NCBI RefSeq assembly: GCF_024158145.1
Contig: NZ_JAMYXM010000002.1
Span: 496,001-560,000 of the forward strand
Source: Notoacmeibacter sp. MSK16QG-6
GTDB lineage: Bacteria > Pseudomonadota > Alphaproteobacteria > Rhizobiales > Rhizobiaceae
Direction: 5' to 3'
DNA length: 64,000 bases
Position 1 is the first letter of the stretch, and each line of letters opens with the position of its first letter. Position numbers and translations under genes: made by a program. Below, in pieces: positions 53,782 to 62,809 of this stretch. The notes below the pieces were generated by a model, which was given only the letters and a program-made list of their open reading frames with translations, searched no databases and was not told the DNA's origin.

Positions 53782-55401
53782 CTACTCGGCCGCTTTCACG
53801 GACGTGGCCGCATTCGGTATGCCGCCCTTTTCTACCATAAAAGCGTCGAGCCGCCGGACCTCTTCGTCCGACATTCGCAATCCCAGTTTCGACCGCCGCC
53901 AGATCACATCATGGGCAGTGCGAGCGAATTCTTTTTCCATGAGCCATTCGACTTCTCGGGCGCTCAATGTCGCTCCGAACATCTCGCCGAGATCGGCTTT
54001 GGAGGTTGCCCCATTCAGCACATGATCGGCGTCCGTACCGTAGGCGCGCACAAGCCGTGCGGCCCATTTCCCGCCGAGAAAAGCGTACTTTTCCTGCAAC
54101 GCCCCAATAAGTTCATCGACGCCGTCGACTGGAAAATCCCCACCCGGCAGAGGCACGCCGGCAGTCCAAGACTTGCCAACGTGTGAATTGTCTTCCGTCA
54201 GACGGTCGATCGCCTGTTCGGCGAGCCGGCGATAGGTCGTTATCTTTCCGCCAAAAACGTTCAGTACGGGCGCACCGTCTTCGTCGTCCATCACCAGAAC
54301 ATATTCGCGGGTCGCTGCGGTAGCGGATGAAGCGCCGTCATCATAGAGCGGCCGGACACCCGAATAGGTCCAGACAATGTCGTCGACGGTGATTTTCTGT
54401 TTCAGATATTCATTTGCGAAATTGAGAAGATAGTCGCGCTCTTCGTCCGATATTTCGACCGGCTTGTTCGGGTCGTCATGCCCAGCATCGGTGGTCCCGA
54501 TCAGTGTGTAATCACTCTCATAAGGGATCAGGAAGATGATCCGGCCATCCTTGCCCTGGAGGAAGTAAGCCTTGTCGTGATCGTAGAGTTTTCGCGTTAC
54601 GATGTGGCTGCCCTTTACAAGCCTCACATCGGTATTCAAATCCGAACTGGCCGTTCGGTTGATAAGATCACGAACCCATGGACCCGCGGCGTTCGCAAGC
54701 ATCCGCGCACGCCGGGTAAATCGCTCGCCCGTCTCGACATTTTCGAGTGTGACACGCCATTCACCGGCATGTCGTTCCGCGTCGATCAGCTTGGTTCGGG
54801 TCAGAACGCTTGCACCGCGCTCTGCGGCATCGCGCGCGTTTAGCGCCACCAGCCGGGAATCCTCCACCCAGCAATCCGAATATTCGAACGCTTCCTTGAA
54901 TTCATCCTTGAGAGGTTCACCGACCGGGTCCGATGACAGATCGACAGATTCGGTGCCGGGCAGGAATTTGCGGCCGCCCAGCGTGTCATACATGAAAAGA
55001 CCCGCACGGATTAGCCAGGCCGGACGGCGTCCCTTCATCCAGGGCATGACAGTGGAAAGCAGCTTCGACGTCGGCGTATCATTCTCGAACCGCATGGTGT
55101 CGGTGTAGGGCAGGACAAAACGCATCGGCCACGAGATATGCGGCATGGCGCGCAGAAGGACTTCCCGCTCCGACAACGCCTCGCGAACCAGTTTGATCTC
55201 GAAATATTCCAGATAACGCAGGCCGCCGTGAAACAGTTTGGTCGAGGCCGATGACGTGCCGGATGCCAGGTCGTCCATCTCGACCAACACGACAGACATT
55301 CCTCGTCCCACCGCGTCGCGTGCAATGCCGCACCCGTTTACGCCGCCGCCAATGACGAGCAAATCGGAAATTGGCATGTCATGTTGCAGATCGTCAGCCA
55401 T
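53782..55401 (-). CDS. glpD: Aerobic glycerol-3-phosphate dehydrogenase
   Basis: FAD-dependent, membrane-associated oxidation of sn-glycerol 3-phosphate to DHAP with electrons to quinone. About 539 residues: N-terminal DLLVIGGGVNGCGIARDAVGRG dinucleotide fold, the SSASTKLFHGGLRYLEYFE substrate region and the C-terminal DAO_C helical domain. ATG 55401 follows GGGAGGG closely. First gene of the transporter operon and divergent from glpR. Confidence 0.96.
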   Translation of the reverse strand: MADDLQHDMPISDLLVIGGGVNGCGIARDAVGRGMSVVLVEMDDLASGTSSASTKLFHGGLRYLEYFEIKLVREALSEREVLLRAMPHISWPMRFVLPYTDTMRFENDTPTSKLLSTVMPWMKGRRPAWLIRAGLFMYDTLGGRKFLPGTESVDLSSDPVGEPLKDEFKEAFEYSDCWVEDSRLVALNARDAAERGASVLTRTKLIDAERHAGEWRVTLENVETGERFTRRARMLANAAGPWVRDLINRTASSDLNTDVRLVKGSHIVTRKLYDHDKAYFLQGKDGRIIFLIPYESDYTLIGTTDAGHDDPNKPVEISDEERDYLLNFANEYLKQKITVDDIVWTYSGVRPLYDDGASSATAATREYVLVMDDEDGAPVLNVFGGKITTYRRLAEQAIDRLTEDNSHVGKSWTAGVPLPGGDFPVDGVDELIGALQEKYAFLGGKWAARLVRAYGTDADHVLNGATSKADLGEMFGATLSAREVEWLMEKEFARTAHDVIWRRSKLGLRMSDEEVRRLDAFMVEKGGIPNAATSVKAAE

Positions 55402-55478
55402 GCGCCCTCCCGATATCGCGTGGTCCAGTTCCTGATCGGCAACTAAACGCAGACCCACTTACAGGTCAACATTTATGT

Positions 55479-55545
55479 TCGTAAATTTTCGTTTTTTATA
55501 GGTTTGCAGCGCGAAAATTATTCGCAATTGCGAAAAGGAACATAG
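55479..55545. promoter_or_regulatory. Candidate GlpR operator region and glpD promoter
   Basis: The 228-nt glpD-glpR gap contains overlapping inverted repeats GCGAA-AATTA-TTCGC (55511-55525) and the 14-bp palindrome TTCGCAATTGCGAA (55521-55534), plus TTCG direct repeats 9 nt apart near 55479-55491. DeoR-family regulators commonly bind TTCG-type half-sites. A TATAAA on the minus strand (55495-55500) could be the glpD -10. No binding data. Confidence 0.5.
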
Positions 55546-55629
55546 TCGGATGGACCGCCTTGCATGGTCCAAGGAAACGCGATCTATTGTCGCAAGGGAA
55601 CCGGGGAGCGTTTCAGCTAAAAATCGATC

Positions 55630-56391
55630 ATGAGCGAAACGCTAAGGCACCCGGAGATTCTTGAGCTCGCCCGCCAGCACGGCAAGGTCACAGTAGAGAG
55701 CCTTGCCGGCCATTTCGGCGTCACGGTACAGACTATTCGGCGCGATCTGTCTGAACTGGCGGAAACCGGACGACTCAAGCGTGTTCACGGGGGCGCCGTG
55801 CCCGTCTCCGGCGTGACCAATTTCGGTTACGAGGAACGCCGCAACCTGAACGAGGAAGAAAAGCACCAGATCGGGCGCCGCTGTGCTGCGGTGATCCCCG
55901 AAAGTTCATCCGTTTTTCTGAACATCGGAACAAGCACCGAGGCAGTGGCGCGCGAACTGCTTCTTCATCGCAATCTACTCGTGGTCACCAACAATCTGAA
56001 CATTGCCAATATAATGGTCTCCAATGAAAGCTGCGAAATCATTGTCGCTGGCGGCGTTTTGCGGCGAAGCGACGGCGGTCTGGTCGGCGGTATGACCAAC
56101 CGTGTCGTTGAGCAGTTCAAATTCGACTACGCAGTCCTCGGCTGCTCGGCTCTCGACGTCGACGGCGATATGCTTGACTTCGACACTCAGGAGGTGGGCG
56201 TCAGCCAGACGGCTCTTGCTCGGGCGCGAACGAACATTCTCGTCGCCGATCATTCGAAATTCGAAAGAAGCGCGCCTGCGCGTATCGGCAGCCTTTCGGA
56301 CATCGACATCTTCTTCACGGACCGGCCAGTCAATCCGGATCTTGCACGGCTATGCGACGATTGGGGCACGCAGATTTGCCTGCCTGAATAA
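55630..56391 (+). CDS. glpR: DeoR family repressor GlpR
   Basis: Represses glycerol genes until glycerol 3-phosphate accumulates (known for E. coli GlpR). 253 residues: N-terminal HTH (FGVTVQTIRRDLSELAETGRLKRVHGGAV) and a sugar-phosphate isomerase-like effector domain (GTSTEAVARELLLHRNLLVVTNN, VAGGVLRRSDGGLVGG, VLGCSALDVDGDMLDFD). Divergent from glpD. Confidence 0.95.
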   Translation: MSETLRHPEILELARQHGKVTVESLAGHFGVTVQTIRRDLSELAETGRLKRVHGGAVPVSGVTNFGYEERRNLNEEEKHQIGRRCAAVIPESSSVFLNIGTSTEAVARELLLHRNLLVVTNNLNIANIMVSNESCEIIVAGGVLRRSDGGLVGGMTNRVVEQFKFDYAVLGCSALDVDGDMLDFDTQEVGVSQTALARARTNILVADHSKFERSAPARIGSLSDIDIFFTDRPVNPDLARLCDDWGTQICLPE

Positions 56392-56465
56392 TCTTCGGCG
56401 GAATATGTGGCGTTGAATCCCGCCATGATTTTATCCCATCTTGCGCAGGAACGGGAGAAACGGAC

Positions 56466-57875
56466 ATGTCAGCCATCGTCAGAAGAACCGCTGTAATCGA
56501 TCCGCAATTGAATGACGCCATTGAGGAGCTGCGTGCGAGATTCGACGAAAGGATCAGCACGGGTCAATCGGTTCGCGAACTTCATGGACGTGATGAATCC
56601 TGGCATCCACCGGCTCTCCCTGATGCGGTGGTTTTTCCTCGGACAACCGAGGAAATCTCGGCAATCTGCCAAATCTGTTCGAGATACAAAGTTCCGATGA
56701 TCGCCTTTGGGGCCGGCTCCTCGATCGAAGGGGCGCTAATCCCGGTGACAGGCGGAATTGCAATCAGCACCATCGAAATGGACAAGCTGCTGCATGTCGA
56801 TCCCATAAGCTTCAACTGTACCGTCCAGCCAGGCATTCGCAGACGCAAGCTGAACGAAGAGCTGCGCGATACCGGCCTCTTTTTCACTGTCGACCCTGGC
56901 GCGGACGCATCGATAGGCGGAATGATCGCTACCCGCGCCAGCGGCACCAACACGGTGCGCTACGGCACCATGGCCGATGTGGTCCTTGGTCTCGAAGTCG
57001 TTTTGGCCGATGGGCGGGTCGTCAGGACAGGAAGCCGCGCGCGAAAGAGTTCAGCCGGCTACGATCTGACTCATCTGTTTACAGGCTCCGAGGGAACACT
57101 CGGCATTGTTACAGAGATTACGGTGCGTTTGGCGCCGCAGCCTGAAGTCATTGCTTCGGCCACCTGTGCTTTTCCGGACCTGAAGAATGCCGTCGATGCG
57201 GCCGTTGCGTTGATTGGTAGTGGCATGGGCCTTGCCCGGGTCGAATTGCTGGATGAAATGATGATCGACGCCGTCAACCTCTATTCCAAGACTGATCTGG
57301 AGCTTGCCCCTCATCTGTTTCTTGAATTTCATGGCACAACGGAGAGCACCGAAGCCGAGGCCGAGTTGGCTGCCTCAATCGTCGAAGACCACGGCGGCAG
57401 CGCCTTTCAATGGTCGACCAGGGCGGAAGACCGCAACCGCCTATGGCGGGCGCGTCACGATTGCGCATACGCTTGCATGGCTTATCGGCCTTCCAAGAAG
57501 ATGCTGACCACCGATGTTTGCGTGCCACGCTCCGCGCTGGCGGACTGCATCCTGCAATCGCGTCACGATGCTGAGGAAAAAGGTCTGACCGCGCCGGTCC
57601 TTGGCCATGTCGGCGATGGGAATTTTCATATGGCTCTCCTGATCGATCCGGACGATGCCAGCGAGTTATCGGCAGCCCGCGCCGTCAGCAGCAGCCTGGT
57701 AGAACGCGCCCTGGCCGCGGGTGGCACCGCAACCGGCGAACATGGCGTCGGCCTTGGCAAACGCGGCTATATGCGACGAGAACATGGAGATAACGCCGTA
57801 GAATTGATGGCAGGCATCAAAAAGCTCTTCGATCCAGACAATCTCATGAACCCCGGTAAGGTGCTGCCTGACTAA
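56466..57875 (+). CDS. FAD-linked oxidase of the GlcD/D-lactate dehydrogenase family
   Basis: 469 residues: N-terminal FAD_binding_4 domain (PRTTEEISAICQICSRYKVPMIAFGAGSSIEGALIP; DPGADASIGGMIATRASGTNTVRYG) and C-terminal FAD-oxidase domain (HVGDGNFHMALLIDPDD, TATGEHGVGLGKRGYMRREHG). This describes cytochrome-type D-lactate dehydrogenase or glycolate oxidase GlcD; the substrate cannot be chosen here. GlcE/GlcF partners are absent, favouring the single-subunit D-lactate type. 74 nt downstream of glpR in the same direction. Confidence 0.88.
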   Translation: MSAIVRRTAVIDPQLNDAIEELRARFDERISTGQSVRELHGRDESWHPPALPDAVVFPRTTEEISAICQICSRYKVPMIAFGAGSSIEGALIPVTGGIAISTIEMDKLLHVDPISFNCTVQPGIRRRKLNEELRDTGLFFTVDPGADASIGGMIATRASGTNTVRYGTMADVVLGLEVVLADGRVVRTGSRARKSSAGYDLTHLFTGSEGTLGIVTEITVRLAPQPEVIASATCAFPDLKNAVDAAVALIGSGMGLARVELLDEMMIDAVNLYSKTDLELAPHLFLEFHGTTESTEAEAELAASIVEDHGGSAFQWSTRAEDRNRLWRARHDCAYACMAYRPSKKMLTTDVCVPRSALADCILQSRHDAEEKGLTAPVLGHVGDGNFHMALLIDPDDASELSAARAVSSSLVERALAAGGTATGEHGVGLGKRGYMRREHGDNAVELMAGIKKLFDPDNLMNPGKVLPD

Positions 57876-57894
57876 GACAGCCTCGTAGGCCCGC

Positions 57895-60582
57895 TCACGC
57901 TGCCTTTCGCCAGCGTTCTTCACGCACGAATTCGATAAGTTTTCTGGAGCTCATCGGCATTCCCAACGCATAGCCTTGTAAGGAGTCACAACCGAGATCG
58001 CGAAGAATCGCAGCATGTTCCAGCGTTTCGACACCCTCGGCCAGAACCTCGATGCCAAGCGAATGGCCGATCTCGATGATCGAGGCCACAAGTCGGCGTT
58101 GGCTGCTGGAATGCGGTATCGGCGCAACCAGCCGCCGTTCGATCTTCAGGCGTGACGGATGAATTTGAATGAGGCTGACAATCGATGCATGACCGGTTCC
58201 GAAATCGTCGATCTCAATTCCGATGCCCATCTCGCGCAACTGCTCGATATTGTTGGCGATCATCGCATCGTCGTCATCCAGAAACGTCGACTCCAGCAGC
58301 TCGAAAGACAATTTCGTCGCCGGCAACACGAGATCGGAAAGATTCTCGATCAAACGATCCGACTTTAATTGCCCGGTCGAAACATTGACCGACATTCTTG
58401 GTATCGAGATGTCGTGTGCCTGCCACTCTGTCGAATGCCAAAGCGTCTGCTCCAAAATCATGCGGTCGATCAACGGCACAACATTCAACTCATCCGCAAC
58501 GGAGAGGAAGGCCGAAGGAGGCAGCATGCCATGTTGTGGATGAACCCAGCGGGCGAGCGCCTCTACGCCCACAACGTCGAGCGTTTTTGCATCGAACTGG
58601 GGTTGAAAGTACGGCACGAATTCCCGGCGTTCTAGACTGCCTAGAACATCGTCAGCCACCCGCTTGTTCTGCATCGCTTCCGCCTTCAGCGTCTCGGAAA
58701 AGAAAGCGTAACGGTTCCTGCCCTCTTTCTTGGCGCGATAGAGCGCGATATCCGCGTCGATCAGCAGACGTTCGAGGCTTTCAGTCGATGGACAGATCCC
58801 GGCCGCAATGCCGATGCTGGCGCCGAACCGGCATTCCTGATGCCGATAGGGAACTGGCTCGCGCATCTGCTCGATGATCGATCCCGCCATGGCTGATAGA
58901 TGCTGCTCATCGATCGTCGCCGTCGTTGCGATAATAAATTCATCGCCTCCGACCCGCGCGACGATATCATGCTCACCGACATTCGCTTTGAGCACCGAGG
59001 CGGCGTGCATGAGCATCGCATCGCCCGCAGCATGGCCTAGCGTATCGTTAATATGTTTGAAACGGTCCAGATCGACATGAAGAAGAGCCACAGATACGGG
59101 TAGGTCGCGGTTCGAAAGAACTTTATCATCAAGGTAACGCCGGTTCGGCAGTCCGGTCAGGCTATCGTGCAGGGAGTTATACTCCATCTGCGCGCGGGCC
59201 TCTTCCAACTCCCTGTTTTTGGCTTCGGCGGTCTTCTTCGCGGCCAACAAACGCGTCTTTAATTGAATGTCTGCCGTCACATCCCAATTGACGCCTAGAA
59301 TAGACCGCCGACCGTCGGCTTCGGTATGAATGGCTCCCATCGTTCTAACCCAGCGCGTTTCGCCATTAGGGAGCATAAGCCGGAATTCGTCGGAGTAAGG
59401 GGCCTCGACCGCAATCGAGAGCTGGAATGTCTGGTCAGCTCGCTCTCGGTCTTCGGGATGAAGCGCGGCTCTCCATACATCCGGTCCATCGACCGGCGCA
59501 TTGGGAGGCAAGCCATAGAGTTCCTTCATTCGGCCATCCCACCGAAGGCCCATCGTATCCAGATCGAGTTCCCATACGCCGATCCGCGACGTATCGAGCG
59601 CAAGGCCCAAACGCCGGGACAGTCTATGTAATTCGACCTGCTGTCGTTTCAGTTCACCGACATAGGCGCGCCGTTCATCGTAAAGATGACCGGCAAACGC
59701 CACGAGCGCTGCGAGCGGGAGGATCGCCGCGATAATGAAGAGTCGGAAGAGCCAGACATCGCCAAAGGCTTGTTCCCACCCGTCCCTCGGTATCGCAGCA
59801 ATGCGCCACTGGCCATTCGGTAAAGAGAGATTGGTGGTGACGGGGTCGCTTTGGAAGATCGATGGATCGCCGAAGAACACCGTGTCATCATCGACATTGG
59901 TATCCTGCCCCCTGATGGCTAGGTCGATGGGCAGCGACGGATCGAACAGGCCGCTATCGGCGTAAAGCGCTTCGACATCGACGACAGCAGATACAAGTCC
60001 CCAGAAGTTATCGGCTTCGTTCGGCCCATCGACGAAGACAGGAAACCGGCCAATGAACCCGCGACCGCCTTGGACAAGGTCGACCGGTCCTGCGAGGATC
60101 ATGTCACCTGACTGTACGGCGCGCATGGCAGCCGCACGTTGTTCTTCGTTCTCGGTATAGTCGAGACCGATCGCCTGTTCGTTTCCCTTGATCGGATAGA
60201 TGTATCGAATGACCAAATCCGGCGCGGCGCCGATATTTCGCAATTGAGAGTGTTTTCCGATCAGCCGGCTGGCGATTTTAGCAAATCGAGCTTGGTCCAG
60301 ATTAGGAGTGGCGGCGATGACGGCAACCAAGCCCCGTACCAATTGAATGTTGCTGTTGATGTTTCCTTCCAACCGCATCCGCACGACGCCCAGTTGCTCG
60401 CTGACAGTCGTGCGCGCTTGCTGACGCGAAACCATACGGTTTTGATAATCGGCGAAGAAACCGATTCCGAGAGTAATGAAGATGGCCGCCAGCGCCGCGA
60501 TCTTACCCGGCTGAACAAATCTCATCCAAAGTCGGAGACGACGGGCGGACAGCGCATGACGATTATTTAGGCGAGCCAACAT
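57895..60582 (-). CDS. Membrane CHASE-PAS-GGDEF-EAL protein (cyclic-di-GMP metabolism)
   Basis: About 895 residues. A helix at ~28-48 and another at ~275-300 bracket a periplasmic CHASE-type sensor domain. Then a PAS_3 domain (~340-460; PNGETRWVRTMGAIH), a coiled stretch, a GGDEF domain with intact ARVGGDEFI and the DRFKHINDTLGHAAGDAML motif, and an EAL domain with GVEALARW, ELLEST and DDFGTGHAS. The PDE segment normally LKIDRSFV reads LKIERRLV here. Cyclase and phosphodiesterase functions may both be present. ATG 60582 (GAGGG 4 nt before) is preferred to TTG 60633. Confidence 0.9.
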   Translation of the reverse strand: MLARLNNRHALSARRLRLWMRFVQPGKIAALAAIFITLGIGFFADYQNRMVSRQQARTTVSEQLGVVRMRLEGNINSNIQLVRGLVAVIAATPNLDQARFAKIASRLIGKHSQLRNIGAAPDLVIRYIYPIKGNEQAIGLDYTENEEQRAAAMRAVQSGDMILAGPVDLVQGGRGFIGRFPVFVDGPNEADNFWGLVSAVVDVEALYADSGLFDPSLPIDLAIRGQDTNVDDDTVFFGDPSIFQSDPVTTNLSLPNGQWRIAAIPRDGWEQAFGDVWLFRLFIIAAILPLAALVAFAGHLYDERRAYVGELKRQQVELHRLSRRLGLALDTSRIGVWELDLDTMGLRWDGRMKELYGLPPNAPVDGPDVWRAALHPEDRERADQTFQLSIAVEAPYSDEFRLMLPNGETRWVRTMGAIHTEADGRRSILGVNWDVTADIQLKTRLLAAKKTAEAKNRELEEARAQMEYNSLHDSLTGLPNRRYLDDKVLSNRDLPVSVALLHVDLDRFKHINDTLGHAAGDAMLMHAASVLKANVGEHDIVARVGGDEFIIATTATIDEQHLSAMAGSIIEQMREPVPYRHQECRFGASIGIAAGICPSTESLERLLIDADIALYRAKKEGRNRYAFFSETLKAEAMQNKRVADDVLGSLERREFVPYFQPQFDAKTLDVVGVEALARWVHPQHGMLPPSAFLSVADELNVVPLIDRMILEQTLWHSTEWQAHDISIPRMSVNVSTGQLKSDRLIENLSDLVLPATKLSFELLESTFLDDDDAMIANNIEQLREMGIGIEIDDFGTGHASIVSLIQIHPSRLKIERRLVAPIPHSSSQRRLVASIIEIGHSLGIEVLAEGVETLEHAAILRDLGCDSLQGYALGMPMSSRKLIEFVREERWRKAA

Positions 60583-60713
60583 AATCCCTCGACGATCACC
60601 CGGAATGGGGAAATCTTCCTGAGAGCCATGCAATCACGAAAACATGAAATGCGGCTTAATCGGCCGTAGTGCCCAAAACGCATGAGCGGCGCCATTGATC
60701 GTGCGGCTGCCTA

Positions 60714-60790
60714 TGGTGGGCCCGGAGGGACTCGAACCCCCAACCAAGCGGTTATGAGCCGCCGGCTCTAACCAATTGAGCTACAGGCCC
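60714..60790 (-). tRNA. tRNA with CAU anticodon, probably tRNA-Ile2 (lysidine-modified)
   Basis: A 77-nt cloverleaf with encoded CCA reads from 60790 leftwards: acceptor GGGCCTG/CGGGCCC, D stem GCTC/GAGC, anticodon stem GGCGG/CCGCT with loop CTCATAA (anticodon at 60754-60756), T stem GGGGG/CCCTC with loop TTCGAGT. The CTCATAACCGCTTGG region resembles tRNA-Ile2 rather than elongator Met, and pairs C4-G69 and C5-G68, recognised by TilS, are present. It lies between the GGDEF-EAL gene and the SIMPL gene. Confidence 0.92.
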
Positions 60791-60903
60791 GACCCGACCA
60801 TCCGCATAGAGATTTCAGACGCGGGCCGCAAGCGTCCAATTGTGTCGCCCACCGCCGCAATACCGCCTTGCTGGAAGGCGAAAGATCGCAGGCAGATGTC
60901 AAG

Positions 60904-61692
60904 ATGATGGATATGCCGATGAAACGCTTAAGCCCCGCCCTCTCGTCTCTATCGCGCCAGAGCCTTACACTGGGCTTTGCTACCGTGATGACTGTTGCAG
61001 CGCTCGGCTCTGCAGTGGCGCAGGAATCCGAACCGCCGCATATCGCTGTAACTGCGGAGGGCTCCGCCACTGTCGTTCCGGATATGGCTGTCACGCAATT
61101 CACCGTTCTGCGGGAAGCACCGGACACTGTCACGGCGCTCGAAGAGGCGAATACGGCGATGGCCGATGTGATCGAAGCCATGAAGAGTTTCGGGATTGAG
61201 CAGCGGGATCTGCAAACCGCCGGTTTCAATGTTCGCCCGATCTACGATCATCGCCGGCGTGAGCCAACCGACAACGGCGAACCGGAGCAGCCGCGCATTA
61301 CCGGCTATGCGGTGTCCAATTCGCTCACGGTGCGCATTCGCGATCTGACGAAAACGGGCGAGGTTCTCACAAGGGCCATCGAACTCGGCGTCAACGCCGA
61401 TGGAAATCTGAATCTGACAACCGCCGAACCCGATACCGTCATCGACGAAGCACGACGGGATGCCGTGGAGCAGGCCATGGCGAAAGCCAAAACACTCGCT
61501 GACGCCGCGGGTGTCTCGCTTGGTCCTATCGTTTCACTGACCGAGGGCGGCTATTCCCGTCCGCCGATGCCGATGGCGCGGATGGAAATGGCGATGGCGG
61601 ATCAAGGAGCGGCCGTTCCAGTCGAAGCCGGCGAGAACCAGTATACGGTCAATGTGACACTCAAAATCGCAATCGATCAGCCGTCCGAGTGA
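60904..61692 (+). CDS. SIMPL-domain (DUF541) periplasmic protein
   Basis: About 262 residues with an N-terminal signal peptide (hydrophobic LTLGFATVMTVAALGSAVA, cut near AQ/ESE) and a SIMPL domain: PHIAVTAEGSATVVPDMA, GIEQRDLQTAGFNVRPIY, ITGYAVSNSLTVRIRDL. The family's function is unsettled (links to interleukin-1 receptor kinase ligand and oxidative stress are known). Start ambiguous among clustered ATGs (60904, 60907, 60913, 60919). Followed by a strong terminator. Confidence 0.85.
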   Translation: MMDMPMKRLSPALSSLSRQSLTLGFATVMTVAALGSAVAQESEPPHIAVTAEGSATVVPDMAVTQFTVLREAPDTVTALEEANTAMADVIEAMKSFGIEQRDLQTAGFNVRPIYDHRRREPTDNGEPEQPRITGYAVSNSLTVRIRDLTKTGEVLTRAIELGVNADGNLNLTTAEPDTVIDEARRDAVEQAMAKAKTLADAAGVSLGPIVSLTEGGYSRPPMPMARMEMAMADQGAAVPVEAGENQYTVNVTLKIAIDQPSE

Positions 61693-61698
61693 CAAATG

Positions 61699-61728
61699 AA
61701 AAGCCCGGCGCAATGGCCGGGCTTTTTT
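61699..61728 (+). terminator. Rho-independent terminator after the SIMPL gene
   Basis: AGCCCGGC (61702-61709), 6-nt loop, GCCGGGCT (61716-61723), then a T6 run. Perfect 8-bp GC-rich stem, 10 nt after the stop; the A-run on its other side means it may also act for the convergent gene. Confidence 0.92.
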
Positions 61729-61748
61729 GGGACAATAAGTAGTCGCGC

Positions 61749-62099
61749 TTAGCGGATGCGCGGGCATCCCCGTGCATTGGCGAAGGTCACAACTGTCCGG
61801 TATCCATGACGGCGTCCTGAAACTTTTACGACACGATGGTTGCGGCGAACGACATGCGCACGGCGCAGGCCATGGCGCGCGGCCTTGCGGATCGCACGAC
61901 CGTTCCGGCAGACGCCGCGATTGTAGTGACGATTCCGGCGGACGTCGCGGCGGTTGTAGTGATCGCCGAAGCCGAAATAGATACCTCCGGAGCCAGCGTA
62001 AACACGAAGGTCACCAGCATTGGCGGGGGCGGATACGCCGGCGACGGTACCGAGTGCGATCAGGGCGGACAGGACGGCGGTGCGAATGGACTTGAACAT
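61749..62099 (-). CDS. Small, very basic exported protein of unknown function
   Basis: 116 residues: signal peptide (MFKSIRTAVLSALIALGTVAGVSAPANA, cut before GD) followed by a ~88-residue mature region very rich in Arg and His (RRDVRRNRHYNRGVCRNGRA; KAARHGLRRAHVVRRNHRVV), with a Gly/Tyr stretch GSGGIYFGFGDHY and two cysteines. I do not recognise a characterised family. AGGAG lies ~7 nt before ATG 62099; the frame extends upstream without sense. Mature charge suggests anionic-polymer binding (inference). Confidence 0.75.
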   Translation of the reverse strand: MFKSIRTAVLSALIALGTVAGVSAPANAGDLRVYAGSGGIYFGFGDHYNRRDVRRNRHYNRGVCRNGRAIRKAARHGLRRAHVVRRNHRVVKVSGRRHGYRTVVTFANARGCPRIR

Positions 62100-62194
62100 G
62101 GTTCGTCTCCTTGGTCGGTTTTGCGGCGACATCATCGCCGCCTGTTGCCAACCCTTATGACGACGTTCGGCTGAACCGGTTCGGAACCCCACGT

Positions 62195-62809
62195 TCATTT
62201 CGCATTCAGGTCGCGCATCCAGAGCGTCAGGGAGTGATCGGTCTCATTGCTCTGCCCTTTTTCACGCCAGGAAATATGCGCCTTCGGGCCATCGACGCGG
62301 CGATATCCACGCCCGCGCCAAAACGGTTCCAGCGACCGGGCGTTAACGGGTCGGCGGTGATCGCCAGCCTCACGATCGACGGCGCAAAACATTGCCGAAG
62401 AAAAATTCTGCCGGCGAGCTTCGTCTTCGCGCATATCGAAAAACCCGTGGCCGATCCCCGCTCCTCTGTATTTTGGCAGCAGGACGGATTCGCTGAGATA
62501 AAAGATGCTCTTCGGGTCGAGCCCAAGCTGGCGGATCGGCTCCGCCACATCGTCCATATGTTGGAGTAGCGGAGCCGCCGTCGCCGCGCCGATCAGTGTA
62601 TCGCCATCGAAGGCTGCGGCTACAAAGGCGCCATCACCATCAATGAAATTGCCGAGATAACGCGCTTCGTAAGCCTCGTCACCATCGTACAGATAGGGCC
62701 AGTCCCCAAAAACCGAAATGCGCAGCCTTGCAAGGCCGGTTAGCAAGGAGCGGGCCTCCTCGCCTCGATAGGCTGCCAGTCGAACGGTGCCGCCGGTCGG
62801 CTCAGCCAC
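62195..62809 (-). CDS. GNAT family N-acetyltransferase
   Basis: 204 residues with the acetyl-CoA motif A in LPKYRGAGIGHGFFDMRE and the following beta strand (SAMFCAVDRE). N-terminal ~20 residues are variable. The substrate is unknown. Overlaps the upstream NTF2-like gene by 8 nt, so the two are probably cotranscribed. Confidence 0.85.
   Translation of the reverse strand: MAEPTGGTVRLAAYRGEEARSLLTGLARLRISVFGDWPYLYDGDEAYEARYLGNFIDGDGAFVAAAFDGDTLIGAATAAPLLQHMDDVAEPIRQLGLDPKSIFYLSESVLLPKYRGAGIGHGFFDMREDEARRQNFSSAMFCAVDREAGDHRRPVNARSLEPFWRGRGYRRVDGPKAHISWREKGQSNETDHSLTLWMRDLNAK

Noticed and set aside
60714-60790. tRNA gene as integration site of a mobile element
   Set aside because: No integrase, no repeated tRNA 3' end nearby and no change in composition.
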